Source: Elioraea rosea
GTDB taxonomy: Bacteria > Pseudomonadota > Alphaproteobacteria > Acetobacterales > Acetobacteraceae
NCBI RefSeq assembly: GCF_007644105.1
Contig: NZ_VFAC01000004.1
Coordinates: 62,001-126,000, forward strand
Length of the DNA: 64,000 bases
Direction: 5' to 3'
Position numbers and translations under genes: made by a program. Of this stretch, positions 36,429 to 44,877 are shown piece after piece (within the stretch, counting starts at the first letter, position 1; each line of letters starts with the position of its first letter). The notes under the pieces were generated by a model. The model was not told the DNA's origin. It made no database searches and worked only from the letters and a program-made list of their open reading frames with translations.

Positions 36429-37987
36429 GGAATGCTCTCCGGCATGTGGCGCATCAGCGTGAGAACCGGGTTCAACGCCGCCTGGCCGAGGCCGCAGATC
36501 GAGCCGTCCGCCATCGCGGTGGCGAGCTCGGCAAGCAACGGCCGGTCCCACGCCGGCGCGTCGAGCAGCGCAACGGCCTTCGCCGTGCCGACGCGGCAGG
36601 GCGTGCACTGCCCGCAGCTCTCGTCCCGGAAGAAGCGCAGCAGGTTGCGCGCTGCCTCGGCGAGATCATCGTGGTCCGACAGGACGATCACGGCGCCCGA
36701 GCCGACGAAGCAGCCATGCTTCTCGAGCGCGCCGAAGCCGAGCGGCAGGTCGGCCATCGCAGCCGGCAGGATTCCGCCCGAGGCGCCGCCCGGAAGATAG
36801 GCCAGGAAGCGGTGCCCTTCCGCCATTCCGCCCGCATGCTGCTCGATCAACGCGCGCGCGGTGATGCCGACGGGCGCGTCCTTCACGCCGGGGGCGCGCA
36901 CGCGCCCCGACACGGAGTAGAGCCGACGCCCCGCATGGCCGTTCAGCCCCTGCGCGGCGAAGGCCTCGGCGCCGCCGGAGACGATCTCCGGCAGCCACCA
37001 CAGCGTCTCGATGTTGTGGATCAGCGTCGGCTGGCCGAACAGGCCCTTCTGGCCGGGAAACGGCGGCTTGTGGCGCGGATAGCCCCGGCGGCCCTCGAGG
37101 CTTTCGAGCAGCGCCGTCTCCTCGCCGCAGATATAGGCGCCCGCGCCACGGCGGAGATGGATCGCGCCGCCGAAGCCGCCGGCGGGAATGTCGGCGATCG
37201 CCTGCCGCAGCGCCGGGATAAGGTGGCGGTACTCGTCGCGGAGATACATCCAGCATGCCTCAGCCTCGACGGCGCGCGCGGCGATCAGCATGCCTTCGAG
37301 GACGCGGTGCATGTCGCGCTCGAGGCACCACAGGTCCTTGAAGGTGCCAGGCTCGCCCTCATCGGCGTTGACCACGAGATGGCGCGGCCCGGGGTTCGCG
37401 CGGACGAGCCGCCATTTGCGCGCGGCTGGAAACCCCGCCCCACCCATGCCGCGGAGCCCCGCGCGTTCGACGAGAGCGGCAAGCGCCTCGGGATCGACAG
37501 GCGCGGCGGTGAGCGCCGCGTAGGGGCGCGGCGGCGGCGCGGGAAATGGCGCTCCCTCCTGCTCGTGCGCAGGCGCATGGTCGCACAGGCCCATGCAAGG
37601 GGCATCGATGATCCGCGCACCGGGATGCGCCGCACGGAGCCGCTCGCGATGGGCAGAGGCGCCGGCCATCGCGCAGGGCAGGCCGGTGCAGACCCGGATC
37701 GTTTCGGGCGGTACATCGGCGTGGTCGTCGATCAGGTCGAAATGCGCATAGAAGCTCGCCGCCTCGAAGGGCACGACATGCGGCACGCCGAACGCCTCGG
37801 CAAGCGCGCGGAGATGGCCGCGGCGGATCGCGCCTAAGCGGCCCTGCACCGCGTGCAATGCCTCAATCATCATGTCGGGCCGGCGCGGCATGTCGCCGAG
37901 CGCGTCTGTCACCTCAGCGAGCGCGATCGCATCCAGCGCCTCGCCGCGCGGGCCGCTCCTCGGCGTCCGCGCCCTGTCCGCTGCCAT
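36425..37987 (-). CDS. Formate dehydrogenase diaphorase subunit, NuoE-NuoF fusion
   Basis: 520 residues. Residues 1-140 are a NuoE/FdsG-like domain with the 2Fe-2S ligands Cys100, 105, 131 and 135 (CTGLPC and CMGLC). The rest is a NuoF/FdsB-like NADH dehydrogenase domain: FMN-binding GMGGAGFPAARKW, NADH-binding GAGAYICGEETALLESLEG and the 4Fe-4S motif CGQCTPCRVG. In Cupriavidus and Rhodobacter the two parts are separate genes (fdsG and fdsB). The fusion passes electrons from the alpha subunit to NAD+. It is cotranscribed with fdsA by a four-base overlap, and possibly with the SDR gene 59 bases upstream. Confidence 0.93.
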   Translation of the reverse strand: MAADRARTPRSGPRGEALDAIALAEVTDALGDMPRRPDMMIEALHAVQGRLGAIRRGHLRALAEAFGVPHVVPFEAASFYAHFDLIDDHADVPPETIRVCTGLPCAMAGASAHRERLRAAHPGARIIDAPCMGLCDHAPAHEQEGAPFPAPPPRPYAALTAAPVDPEALAALVERAGLRGMGGAGFPAARKWRLVRANPGPRHLVVNADEGEPGTFKDLWCLERDMHRVLEGMLIAARAVEAEACWMYLRDEYRHLIPALRQAIADIPAGGFGGAIHLRRGAGAYICGEETALLESLEGRRGYPRHKPPFPGQKGLFGQPTLIHNIETLWWLPEIVSGGAEAFAAQGLNGHAGRRLYSVSGRVRAPGVKDAPVGITARALIEQHAGGMAEGHRFLAYLPGGASGGILPAAMADLPLGFGALEKHGCFVGSGAVIVLSDHDDLAEAARNLLRFFRDESCGQCTPCRVGTAKAVALLDAPAWDRPLLAELATAMADGSICGLGQAALNPVLTLMRHMPESIP

Positions 37988-38046
37988 GGCGGTTCCTCCC
38001 GCGGCGAATCATGCGGCGAACCTGCCACGCGCGCAATCCGCCCCCC

Positions 38047-38742
38047 CTACATCGAGGGTTCGAGGCGGCAATTCACCAGAAGCTCGGCCACCACCGCGTG
38101 CGCTGGCAGGCGCAGGGTCGTCTCGATCAGGGCCGCGGCATCCTCCGCGTGCGTCATCTCCTCGCGGGGGTAGGTGCTCACGCCGGCCGTCATGTCGGTC
38201 GCGACATAGCCAGGGCAGAAGGCGGTGGCGCGGATGCCCTGCGCCCAGCCTTCGCGGCGGATCGCGTGGGCGAGCGCGACCACGGCGAACTTGCTTGCCG
38301 CATAGCCCATGTTCTCGTTCGCCACCCGCTTGCCGGAGAGGGACGAGACGATCACCACGCGGCCCGTGCCCGAGGCGGCGAGGTGCGGCCAGGCTGCACG
38401 CACGAGATGCTTCGGCCCCTTCACGTTCACCGCCCACATCCTATCGAGCGCCGCGTCGTCCTCGTCCAGCAGCCGCGCCATGGGGTTGATGCCGGCCGCA
38501 GCCACCACGCCGTCGATGCGCCCGAAGCGCGCGGCCGTCGCCTCTGTCCAGGCATCGGCCGAGGCTGCCGTCTCGGCATCGTAGCGGTGGGCGAGCAGCC
38601 TGTCGGACACAGGCAGGTCATGGCGGTCCCGCACCCCGGCCGAGACGGCGTAGCCGGCCTCGAGAAGCCGCTCGACCACCGCGCGGCCGATCCCCCGCGC
38701 CGCGCCGGACACCATTACCACCCGGCCTGTCGGATCCAGCAT
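38047..38742 (-). CDS. Short-chain dehydrogenase/reductase
   Basis: 231 residues of the classical SDR type: cofactor loop GAARGIGRA (about residues 13-21), an adenine-pocket aspartate region, the NAAG-like AAAGINPMARL, catalytic serine in VIVSSLSGK, and the YAASK tyrosine/lysine pair (about 153-157). GGGAGGACG precedes the ATG at 38742. A frame opening at 38844 is antisense to the FAD gene. It is read in the same direction as the formate dehydrogenase and could supply it, but substrate is unknown. Confidence 0.88.
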   Translation of the reverse strand: MLDPTGRVVMVSGAARGIGRAVVERLLEAGYAVSAGVRDRHDLPVSDRLLAHRYDAETAASADAWTEATAARFGRIDGVVAAAGINPMARLLDEDDAALDRMWAVNVKGPKHLVRAAWPHLAASGTGRVVIVSSLSGKRVANENMGYAASKFAVVALAHAIRREGWAQGIRATAFCPGYVATDMTAGVSTYPREEMTHAEDAAALIETTLRLPAHAVVAELLVNCRLEPSM

Positions 38743-38791
38743 TCGTCCTCCCGTCTCGCCGCCATCGCGTTCCGCTGGCATCCTACACGCC

Positions 38792-40222
38792 ATGACACCA
38801 CCCGATACCCCGCTCGCCACGCTCGAGGCGGCCGCGCGCAGCACGCTCGCCTATCTCGACTACCCCAAGCGCGCCTGGACGCCCGCGCGCCTCGCACCGG
38901 ACGGGACGGAGGCGGCGGATGTGCTGGTCGTCGGCGCAGGCATCAACGGGCTTGCCATCGCCTTCCTGCTGGCGCGCGAGAAGGTCGCCCGGGTGCGGGT
39001 GATCGATGCGGCGGCGGAGGGCCAGGAAGGCCCCTGGCTCGGCTTCGCGCGGATGCGCTGGCTGCGCACGCCGAAGGAGCTTGTCGGCCCCGATCTTGGC
39101 GTTGCCCCCCTCTCCTTCCCCGCCTGGTATGCCGCGCGCTTCGGGAAGGCGGCCTGGCAGGCGCTCGACAAGGCGCCGAACGCGGTATGGATGGAGTATC
39201 TCGCCTGGTTTCGCGACACGGCCGGCATCGCCGTGGAGAACGGCACGCGCCTCGTGTCGGTCGAGGAGGGGTCGGACGGGCTGTTCGCCTGTACGCTGCG
39301 CACCGAAGCCGGCGAGACGGTTGCCTACGCACGCCGGGTCGTGCTCGCGATGGGCGTGCTCGGTGCGGGTGGGGCGGCGCTGCCACGCGAGATCGCCGCG
39401 CTGCCCAGCCATCTGCGCGCGCATTCCTCGGACACGATCGATTTCGCGGCGCTCGCCGGAAGGCATGTCGCGGTCATCGGCGCGGGCGCCTCCGCCTTCG
39501 ACAACGCCGCCGTCGCGCTCGAGACAGGCGCGGCGAAGGTGACGCTGATCGCCCGCCGCGCCGCCATCGCCCAGCCGAACGTCAAGCAGGCGATGGAGTT
39601 CGCGGGCTTCCTCCGCCACTACGGCGAGCTCGAGGATGCGCAGCGCTTCCGGCTGCACCAGGTGCTCGCCCGCTTCGCCGTGCCGCCGCCGCCCGACAGC
39701 GTCAAGCGCTGCACCGTGCATTGCGAACGCTTCGCGATGATCACCTCGGCGCCGCTCCTTTCCGTTCGCGAGGAGGGCGGGCGCGCCGTGCTCGAGACAG
39801 CGCGCGGCAGCGTGACGGCGGATTTCGTCATCGCCGCCACGGGCTTCGCGGTGAATATGCAGGCGCGGCCCGAGCTCTCCGCCTTCGCCCCGCGCATCGC
39901 CACCTGGGCTGACCGCTTCCCCGCGGCCGCGGCCGACACAACGCTCGGGGCAATGCCCTATCTCGATGGCGGCTTCGCCTACACCGCGCGCGAGGCGAAG
40001 GACGCGTCGGTGCTCGGGCGCATCCACGATGTCGGCATCGCCTCCGTTCCCTCGGTCGGACCGGTCTGCGTCGGGCTGAACGGGATGAAGTTCGGGCCGG
40101 ACCGTGTCGTGCGCGCCATCACCCGCAGCCTCTTCCTCGAGGATGCGGAAACCCATGTCTCCGCCGTCGAGGCCTTCGCCGCAACCGCCGCGCCGGCCGG
40201 GGACGACCCGCTCGTGATCTGA
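38792..40222 (+). CDS. FAD-dependent oxidoreductase, flavin monooxygenase-like
   Basis: 476 residues. An N-terminal FAD Rossmann motif (VLVVGAGINGLAIAFLL, about 44-60) and a second NAD(P)H Rossmann motif (HVAVIGAGASAFDNAAVAL, about 228-246) give the FMO/BVMO architecture. A first helix segment rich in alanine precedes the FAD domain. The C-terminal region contains FVIAATGFAVNMQ, the ATG motif of the family. Substrate unknown. Divergent from the SDR gene with a 49-base gap. Confidence 0.88.
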   Translation: MTPPDTPLATLEAAARSTLAYLDYPKRAWTPARLAPDGTEAADVLVVGAGINGLAIAFLLAREKVARVRVIDAAAEGQEGPWLGFARMRWLRTPKELVGPDLGVAPLSFPAWYAARFGKAAWQALDKAPNAVWMEYLAWFRDTAGIAVENGTRLVSVEEGSDGLFACTLRTEAGETVAYARRVVLAMGVLGAGGAALPREIAALPSHLRAHSSDTIDFAALAGRHVAVIGAGASAFDNAAVALETGAAKVTLIARRAAIAQPNVKQAMEFAGFLRHYGELEDAQRFRLHQVLARFAVPPPPDSVKRCTVHCERFAMITSAPLLSVREEGGRAVLETARGSVTADFVIAATGFAVNMQARPELSAFAPRIATWADRFPAAAADTTLGAMPYLDGGFAYTAREAKDASVLGRIHDVGIASVPSVGPVCVGLNGMKFGPDRVVRAITRSLFLEDAETHVSAVEAFAATAAPAGDDPLVI

Positions 40223-40246
40223 AACAGCTAGCATCGGGAACACCGC

Positions 40247-40660
40247 ATGGACGCCGTCCTGCAAAGCCTCGCCGCCGGTCTGCCGCAGCTCGTTCTGCAG
40301 TTCCTTGCCGCCGCGGGCGTCTATGCCGCGGGCATCGCCGTCTACACGCGGCTGACGCCGTATCATGAGCTCGACCTGGTGCGCAGCGGCAACATCGCCG
40401 CCGCCGTCACGCTCTCCGGCGCGCTGCTCGGCCTTGCCCTGCCGATCGGCGCGACGCTCGCGCGATCGCTCTCCGTCGCCGACATCCTCGTCTGGGGCGC
40501 GGTCGCGACCATCGTCCAGGCGGCGGCGTTTGGCGCGGCGAGCCTCCTGTTGCGCGAGCTTCCGGCGCGGGTCGAACGGGGTGACCTCGCGGCCGCGCTC
40601 GTCGCCGCAGCGGTGCAGCTTGCGGTCGGGCTGATCAACGCCGGCGCCATGTCGGGCTGA
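40247..40660 (+). CDS. DUF350 (YjfL-like) membrane protein
   Basis: 137 residues with four hydrophobic segments. The DUF350 pattern is visible: FLAAAGVYAAGIAVYTRLTPYHELDLVRSGNIAAAVTLSGALLGLALPI, in which the charged ELxxxxxGNxAAA loop is conserved. Function unknown; family members are often next to stress-envelope genes. It starts 25 bases after the FAD gene and ends four bases before the protease gene, so the three may be one transcript. Confidence 0.88.
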   Translation: MDAVLQSLAAGLPQLVLQFLAAAGVYAAGIAVYTRLTPYHELDLVRSGNIAAAVTLSGALLGLALPIGATLARSLSVADILVWGAVATIVQAAAFGAASLLLRELPARVERGDLAAALVAAAVQLAVGLINAGAMSG

Positions 40661-40664
40661 GGCG

Positions 40665-41540
40665 ATGCGCCGGCTCGACCGCTTCGCGACGCTGCTGCTG
40701 CTGGCGATGGCGCTGTGGGCCTTTTTCGGCGAGGAGCGCGAGCCGGCTCCGCCGCCGCGCTCAACCCCGCCGCCGGTCCTGCTGCCGCCCGAGCTTCCTC
40801 CCGCGCAGCCCATCCCGCCGACCCCGCAGCCGCAGGACCGTGCCGTGCTTCCGCCGCCGTCGCCGCGGGATCCCGTGTTCGACGTCGCCCCCGGGCCCAA
40901 TGGCGGCACGAGCAGCGGCACGGCGTTCTCGATGAACCCCTCCGGCCTCTGGCTGACGGCAAAGCATGTCGTGAACGGCTGCCGTCGCGTCGGCATCCGG
41001 GAGCGGCAGGGCTGGGTTCAGGCCTCCGTCGCCTGGGCGCATCCCGGTGCCGACATCGCGCTGATCCAGACGCGCGGCGGCACGCCAGGCTTCGCACTTT
41101 CGGGAGACGCGCCGACACGGGGGATGGACGCGTTCGGCATCGGCTATCCGCAGGGCCGCCCCGGCGCGGTGCAGGGGCGGCTTCTCGGGCGCGCGCAGAT
41201 GCAGGCGCGGCGCCTGTTCAAGGGCCTCGCGCCGACGCTCGAATGGGCGGAGGTGCGGCGCGTGCCGAACTTCGGTGGGTCCTTGGGCGGCATTAGCGGC
41301 GGGCCCCTCTTCGATGCGAACGGCAACGTGCTCGGCGTGATGGTTGCCGAGCAGCCACGCCGCGGCCGCTTCTCCACCGCGGCACCCGAGACGCTTCTCG
41401 CCATGGCAGGAAGCCAGCGGCCGCTTCCCATCGCCGGCGCCGGAACGCGCGCGGTCGCGATCAGCCCCGGCGGTCTGGGCACGGTGGCCGATCGGCTCCG
41501 CGGCGAGCTTCGCGTGGCGCAGGTGCTTTGCCAGGGGTGA
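40665..41540 (+). CDS. Trypsin-like serine protease, membrane-anchored
   Basis: 291 residues. One N-terminal hydrophobic helix (FATLLLLAMALWAFFG) is followed by a proline-rich linker (about residues 27-65) and a chymotrypsin-fold domain. The catalytic triad reads as His in TAKHVV, Asp in HPGADIALIQ and Ser in GGISGGPLFD. There is no PDZ domain, unlike DegP. A periplasmic location is expected. It pairs tightly with the DUF350 gene, 4 bases upstream. It converges on the small SnoaL-like gene with only one base between stops. Confidence 0.87.
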   Translation: MRRLDRFATLLLLAMALWAFFGEEREPAPPPRSTPPPVLLPPELPPAQPIPPTPQPQDRAVLPPPSPRDPVFDVAPGPNGGTSSGTAFSMNPSGLWLTAKHVVNGCRRVGIRERQGWVQASVAWAHPGADIALIQTRGGTPGFALSGDAPTRGMDAFGIGYPQGRPGAVQGRLLGRAQMQARRLFKGLAPTLEWAEVRRVPNFGGSLGGISGGPLFDANGNVLGVMVAEQPRRGRFSTAAPETLLAMAGSQRPLPIAGAGTRAVAISPGGLGTVADRLRGELRVAQVLCQG

Positions 41541-41541
41541 C

Positions 41542-41940
41542 TCAGCGCTCGATCGGCGTGCCTTCGGGATTGAGCGAGACATGCGCCGAGACGACGCGCC
41601 AGCCGATGTCAGGGAGTCGCGCGAAGATCTTCGTCTCCCGCCCGATCATCCCCGTCGCGATCCGGCGATAGACGATGTTCGTCACACCGAAATCCCGGCC
41701 ATAGGTGGTGATGCGAATCTCCAGCCGCTCGCGCTGCTGGTAGCCGCCGGTCTGCGCACGGCGGAAGCGGCGGATCGCCTCCATGCCGAACAGGATCTCG
41801 CCCACGCCGAGGCGAACCGTGCGCGGGTCGTCCCAGAAGATCGCCTCGAGCGTGGGGATGTCGTTGGTCATCAGCGCGGTCTCATAGCGGTCGAGAACCT
41901 CGCGCACTTCCGCCACCACGTCTGCCTGGTCGATCTCCAT
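41542..41940 (-). CDS. SnoaL-like protein of the AtzH/HpxZ (DUF3225) type
   Basis: 132 residues starting at MEIDQADVVAEVREVLDRYETAL, a compact cone-fold protein. The FWDDPRTVRLGVGEILFGMEAIRRFRRAQ stretch is typical of the AtzH/HpxZ family, found with amidohydrolase and oxalurate degradation genes. The ATG at 41940 gives the standard length; a frame continuing to 42045 overlaps the divergent D-aminopeptidase. No HpxW or amidase genes flank it, so the partner is missing or elsewhere. Confidence 0.8.
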   Translation of the reverse strand: MEIDQADVVAEVREVLDRYETALMTNDIPTLEAIFWDDPRTVRLGVGEILFGMEAIRRFRRAQTGGYQQRERLEIRITTYGRDFGVTNIVYRRIATGMIGRETKIFARLPDIGWRVVSAHVSLNPEGTPIER

Positions 41941-42026
41941 CGGGCTTTTCCTCTCCTGTTGCGCTTGTAGGATGCGCCAGCCGGAGAAGGAGGGCGAGAC
42001 GGGATGAGCGCGATGGAGGCCGAAGA

Positions 42027-43592
42027 ATGAGCGACGCGCTGCCACGCCGGCTCGACCGGTTCCTCGAAGCCCTGCCGCAGCGTTTCCCGGGCCCCGGCGG
42101 GGCCGTCGCGATCCTGCGGGAGGGCGAGGTGCTTGCCCGCCACGCCTGGGGCTACGCCAATGCCGAGAGGCGCATTCCGTTCACGCCGCGCACGCTGTTC
42201 CGGATCTGCTCGATCACGAAACAATTCACCTGCGCGGCGGTGCTCGAGGCTCTCGGCGAGCCCGAGGCACTCGATGCCGCCATCCGTGCGCGGCTTCCGC
42301 TCCTCGGAGCGGCGGCACCGCCGGCGCGGCTGCTCTGCCACAACCAGTCGGGCCTCAGGGACTATTGGGCGGTGGCGATGCTGCACGGCTCGCCGGCCGA
42401 GGCGCCGTTCGGAGACCAGGAGAGCGCGCGGGTGATCGGCGCGACGCGATCGCTCCAGTTCGCGCCGGGCACGCGCTCGTCGTACGTGAACCAGAATTTC
42501 CGGCTTCTCTCCGATGCTCTGGAGGAGGCGTCGGGGCGCAGCTTCGCAGAGCTTCTGCGCACCCATGTCTTCGGCCCGATCGGCATGGAAAGCGCGATCC
42601 TCGCCGCCGACACGCGCGCCATGCCCGACGGCACCGAGGGGTACGAGGGCACGCAGGCGGGCGGGTTCCGCGCTGCAGAGAACCGCATCGTCTGGACCGG
42701 CGATGCCGGCATCGGCGCCTCGCTCGACGACATGATCGCCTGGGAGAAGCACATCGACGCGACGCGCGACGACCCCGACGCGCTGCATGCGCGCCTCTCC
42801 GCGCCGACCGCCTTCGCAGACGGCGCACCCGCCCGCTACGGCTTCGGCCTCGCGCGCCGCGCCGAGCTCGGCCGCGCGGTGATCGGCCATGGCGGGGCGC
42901 TGCGCGGCTGGCGCAGCCATCGCTTCTACGCGCCGGCGGGGCGTATCTCGGTCGTTGCGTTCCTGAACCAACTTGGCGACGCCACGGCGCTTGCCATCGA
43001 TGCCTTCGCCACGCTTCTCGACCTCGAGAAGCCGAAGCCCGACACGACGATCGCGCCGCCGCGATGGCTCGGCGCGTATCTGGAGCCGGAAACCGGCCTT
43101 GCCGCGCGCATCGACTCCTACGCCCCCGGCCAGGTGCGGCTCCGCTTCGGCCAGACGCCGGAACTTCTCGATCTCGACGCCTCGGGCGCGGCGTCCGCGA
43201 GCGGCACGCGGCTCGCGTCGGACGGTGCCGCGCTCACCATGCAGCGCTTGCAGGAGAACATCACGACGCGGCTCATCCCTCGTGGGGGCGTGCCCGAGCG
43301 CGACATCGCCGGGCGGTATCGCTGTGCGGAGCTCGACGCCGAGCTCGCCATCGAGGATGCCGGCGGCGCGCTCTATGGTGCGTTCTCCGGGTTCCTCGGC
43401 CAGGGGCGGATGGAGCTGCTCGAGCCGATCGCGACCGATCTCTGGGCGCTGCCCTGCCCCCGGGCGCTCGACCATACCCCGCCGGGAGACTGGACGCTCT
43501 CGGTGCAGCGGGAGGGAGGACGGCCGACGGCGCTCGTCGTCGGCTGCTGGCTCGCGCGCGGGCTTCGCTACGAACGGGTCGCCTCGGGCTGA
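42027..43592 (+). CDS. D-aminopeptidase (serine hydrolase, penicillin-binding-protein family)
   Basis: 521 residues, close to the Ochrobactrum anthropi DAP protein in length and layout. N-terminal beta-lactamase-like domain: SxxK in ICSITKQF (about 62-65), YxN in YVNQN and the HxG motif HGGALRGW. Two C-terminal eight-stranded barrel domains typical of DAP (from about 340) follow, with the loop region LQENITTRLIPRGGVPE. The enzyme releases N-terminal D-residues from peptides and amides. No signal peptide, so cytosolic. It is divergent from the SnoaL-like gene. Confidence 0.88.
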   Translation: MSDALPRRLDRFLEALPQRFPGPGGAVAILREGEVLARHAWGYANAERRIPFTPRTLFRICSITKQFTCAAVLEALGEPEALDAAIRARLPLLGAAAPPARLLCHNQSGLRDYWAVAMLHGSPAEAPFGDQESARVIGATRSLQFAPGTRSSYVNQNFRLLSDALEEASGRSFAELLRTHVFGPIGMESAILAADTRAMPDGTEGYEGTQAGGFRAAENRIVWTGDAGIGASLDDMIAWEKHIDATRDDPDALHARLSAPTAFADGAPARYGFGLARRAELGRAVIGHGGALRGWRSHRFYAPAGRISVVAFLNQLGDATALAIDAFATLLDLEKPKPDTTIAPPRWLGAYLEPETGLAARIDSYAPGQVRLRFGQTPELLDLDASGAASASGTRLASDGAALTMQRLQENITTRLIPRGGVPERDIAGRYRCAELDAELAIEDAGGALYGAFSGFLGQGRMELLEPIATDLWALPCPRALDHTPPGDWTLSVQREGGRPTALVVGCWLARGLRYERVASG

Positions 43593-43687
43593 AAGGCCCG
43601 ACGCAGGGGCGGGCTACGCCCAGGATCAATGCCGCAGGGGGCGTGCCCGTGCCATAGTGAGCCGGTGATCGTCTCGGGACACGGCGC

Positions 43688-44089
43688 ATGAGCCGGCAGG
43701 GTCGGCGACGCCTTGAAGGGATGCACCGCCGCTCGGTGTTCGTGGCGCTGTTGCGCCTGCTGTTCCAGCCGGAGATCGAGGCCTTCGAGGGCCGCGCCCC
43801 GCTTGGCCGCGTGTTCTGGCTCTACGGCGTGGCGACCAGCCTCGGCATTGCCCTGCTCTACCGCCTCGCGATGGAGGCGGGGCGGGTCGGGCTGCAGCAG
43901 GGGCTGCTGCTGCTTCTCGCGGCCTATACGGTCTGGGTGCTCGTCGCGGTGTGGCGCTGCGCGGCGAACGCAGCGCCGTTCTGGCGAACCCTGGCACGCA
44001 GCCTGACGGTGACCTGGGCCGCCAATGCCATCCTGCTCGGAAGCTTCCTCGAGCTCGAGCTCCTCGCCCGGCTTGGCGGCGGTCCATGA
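43688..44089 (+). CDS. Small membrane protein of unknown function
   Basis: 133 residues (or 122 from an internal ATG at 43721). A basic N-terminus precedes three hydrophobic segments (for example VFWLYGVATSLGIALLYRLAM and GLLLLLAAYTVWVLVAVW). I recognise no family with confidence; the W-R-C-A-ANAAPFWRTLARSL loop suggests a defined family rather than chance. It ends 48 bases before the cyclo-ligase gene. Confidence 0.55.
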   Translation: MSRQGRRRLEGMHRRSVFVALLRLLFQPEIEAFEGRAPLGRVFWLYGVATSLGIALLYRLAMEAGRVGLQQGLLLLLAAYTVWVLVAVWRCAANAAPFWRTLARSLTVTWAANAILLGSFLELELLARLGGGP

Positions 44090-44137
44090 GGGAGCATCCT
44101 GCCGCGCGGCGCGGATGGTCCAGAGGAGGGAGGATCG

Positions 44138-44821
44138 ATGCCACGACACGATGACGACGCCGAACCCCCGGCCTGCTTCGCCTCGCCTCCCTGCTTCCTG
44201 CATGAGCTCGACCCCGCCTGGCGCGGCGGCTTGGCTGCCGACGCGGAGACCTGGCGCGACGTGTCCCGCTGGCGGAAGGCCGAGCGCGCGCGCCTGGTCG
44301 CGGAGCGCACGGCGCTGGCGCCTGAGGAGCGCGCGCGGCGGACGGAGGCGATCATCCGCCATCTCGATGCGCTGCTCGGCGAGGTTGCCGGCAGGGTCAT
44401 CTCCGGATGGTGGCCGGTGCGGGGCGAGCTCGACCTGCGGCCATGGCTCGCCGGCCTCGCAGCGCGCGGCGCCACTGCCGCACTCCCCTGCGTCCTGCGG
44501 CGGCGCGAGCCGCTCGGCTTCCGCGCCTGGCACGAAGGCGCGGCGATGGGCCGCGATGCGGTCGGGATTGCCTGCCCGCAGGAGGACAGGGCCGTCCGCC
44601 CCGACATCGTGCTGGCGCCCGTCGTCGGGTTCGATGCCGCCTGCTACCGCCTTGGCCATGGCGGCGGATACTTCGACCGGACGCTCGCCCTGCAGCCGCG
44701 GCCGCGCGCCATCGGCATCGGCCTCGCCGCCGCACGGGTTCCGTCCATCTTCCCGCAATGGCACGACGTCCCGATGGAGGCGGTGGTGACCGAGGAGGGC
44801 GTGGTCAGGCCCTCTGCGTGA
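44138..44821 (+). CDS. 5-formyltetrahydrofolate cyclo-ligase
   Basis: 227 residues; ATP-dependent conversion of 5-formyl-THF to 5,10-methenyl-THF, returning a storage/inhibitory folate to use. Motifs: an N-terminal WRKAERARL helix, the ATP/folate region SGWWPVRGELDLRPWL, LPCVLRRREPLGFRAW, and the C-terminal signature ACYRLGHGGGYFDRTL. An N-terminal extension of about 40 residues precedes the conserved core. GGAGGGAGGATCG precedes the ATG. Confidence 0.93.
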   Translation: MPRHDDDAEPPACFASPPCFLHELDPAWRGGLAADAETWRDVSRWRKAERARLVAERTALAPEERARRTEAIIRHLDALLGEVAGRVISGWWPVRGELDLRPWLAGLAARGATAALPCVLRRREPLGFRAWHEGAAMGRDAVGIACPQEDRAVRPDIVLAPVVGFDAACYRLGHGGGYFDRTLALQPRPRAIGIGLAAARVPSIFPQWHDVPMEAVVTEEGVVRPSA

Positions 44822-44877
44822 GGCCAGGGCGGCCGCCCACCCTGGCGCTGCGGCGGTGATGCCGTAATCTCGCGCCC

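Noticed and set aside
41941-43475. A leftward frame extending the SnoaL-like gene through the D-aminopeptidase.
   Set aside because: The true small protein starts at 41940 with normal family length; the extension is antisense to a clear enzyme.
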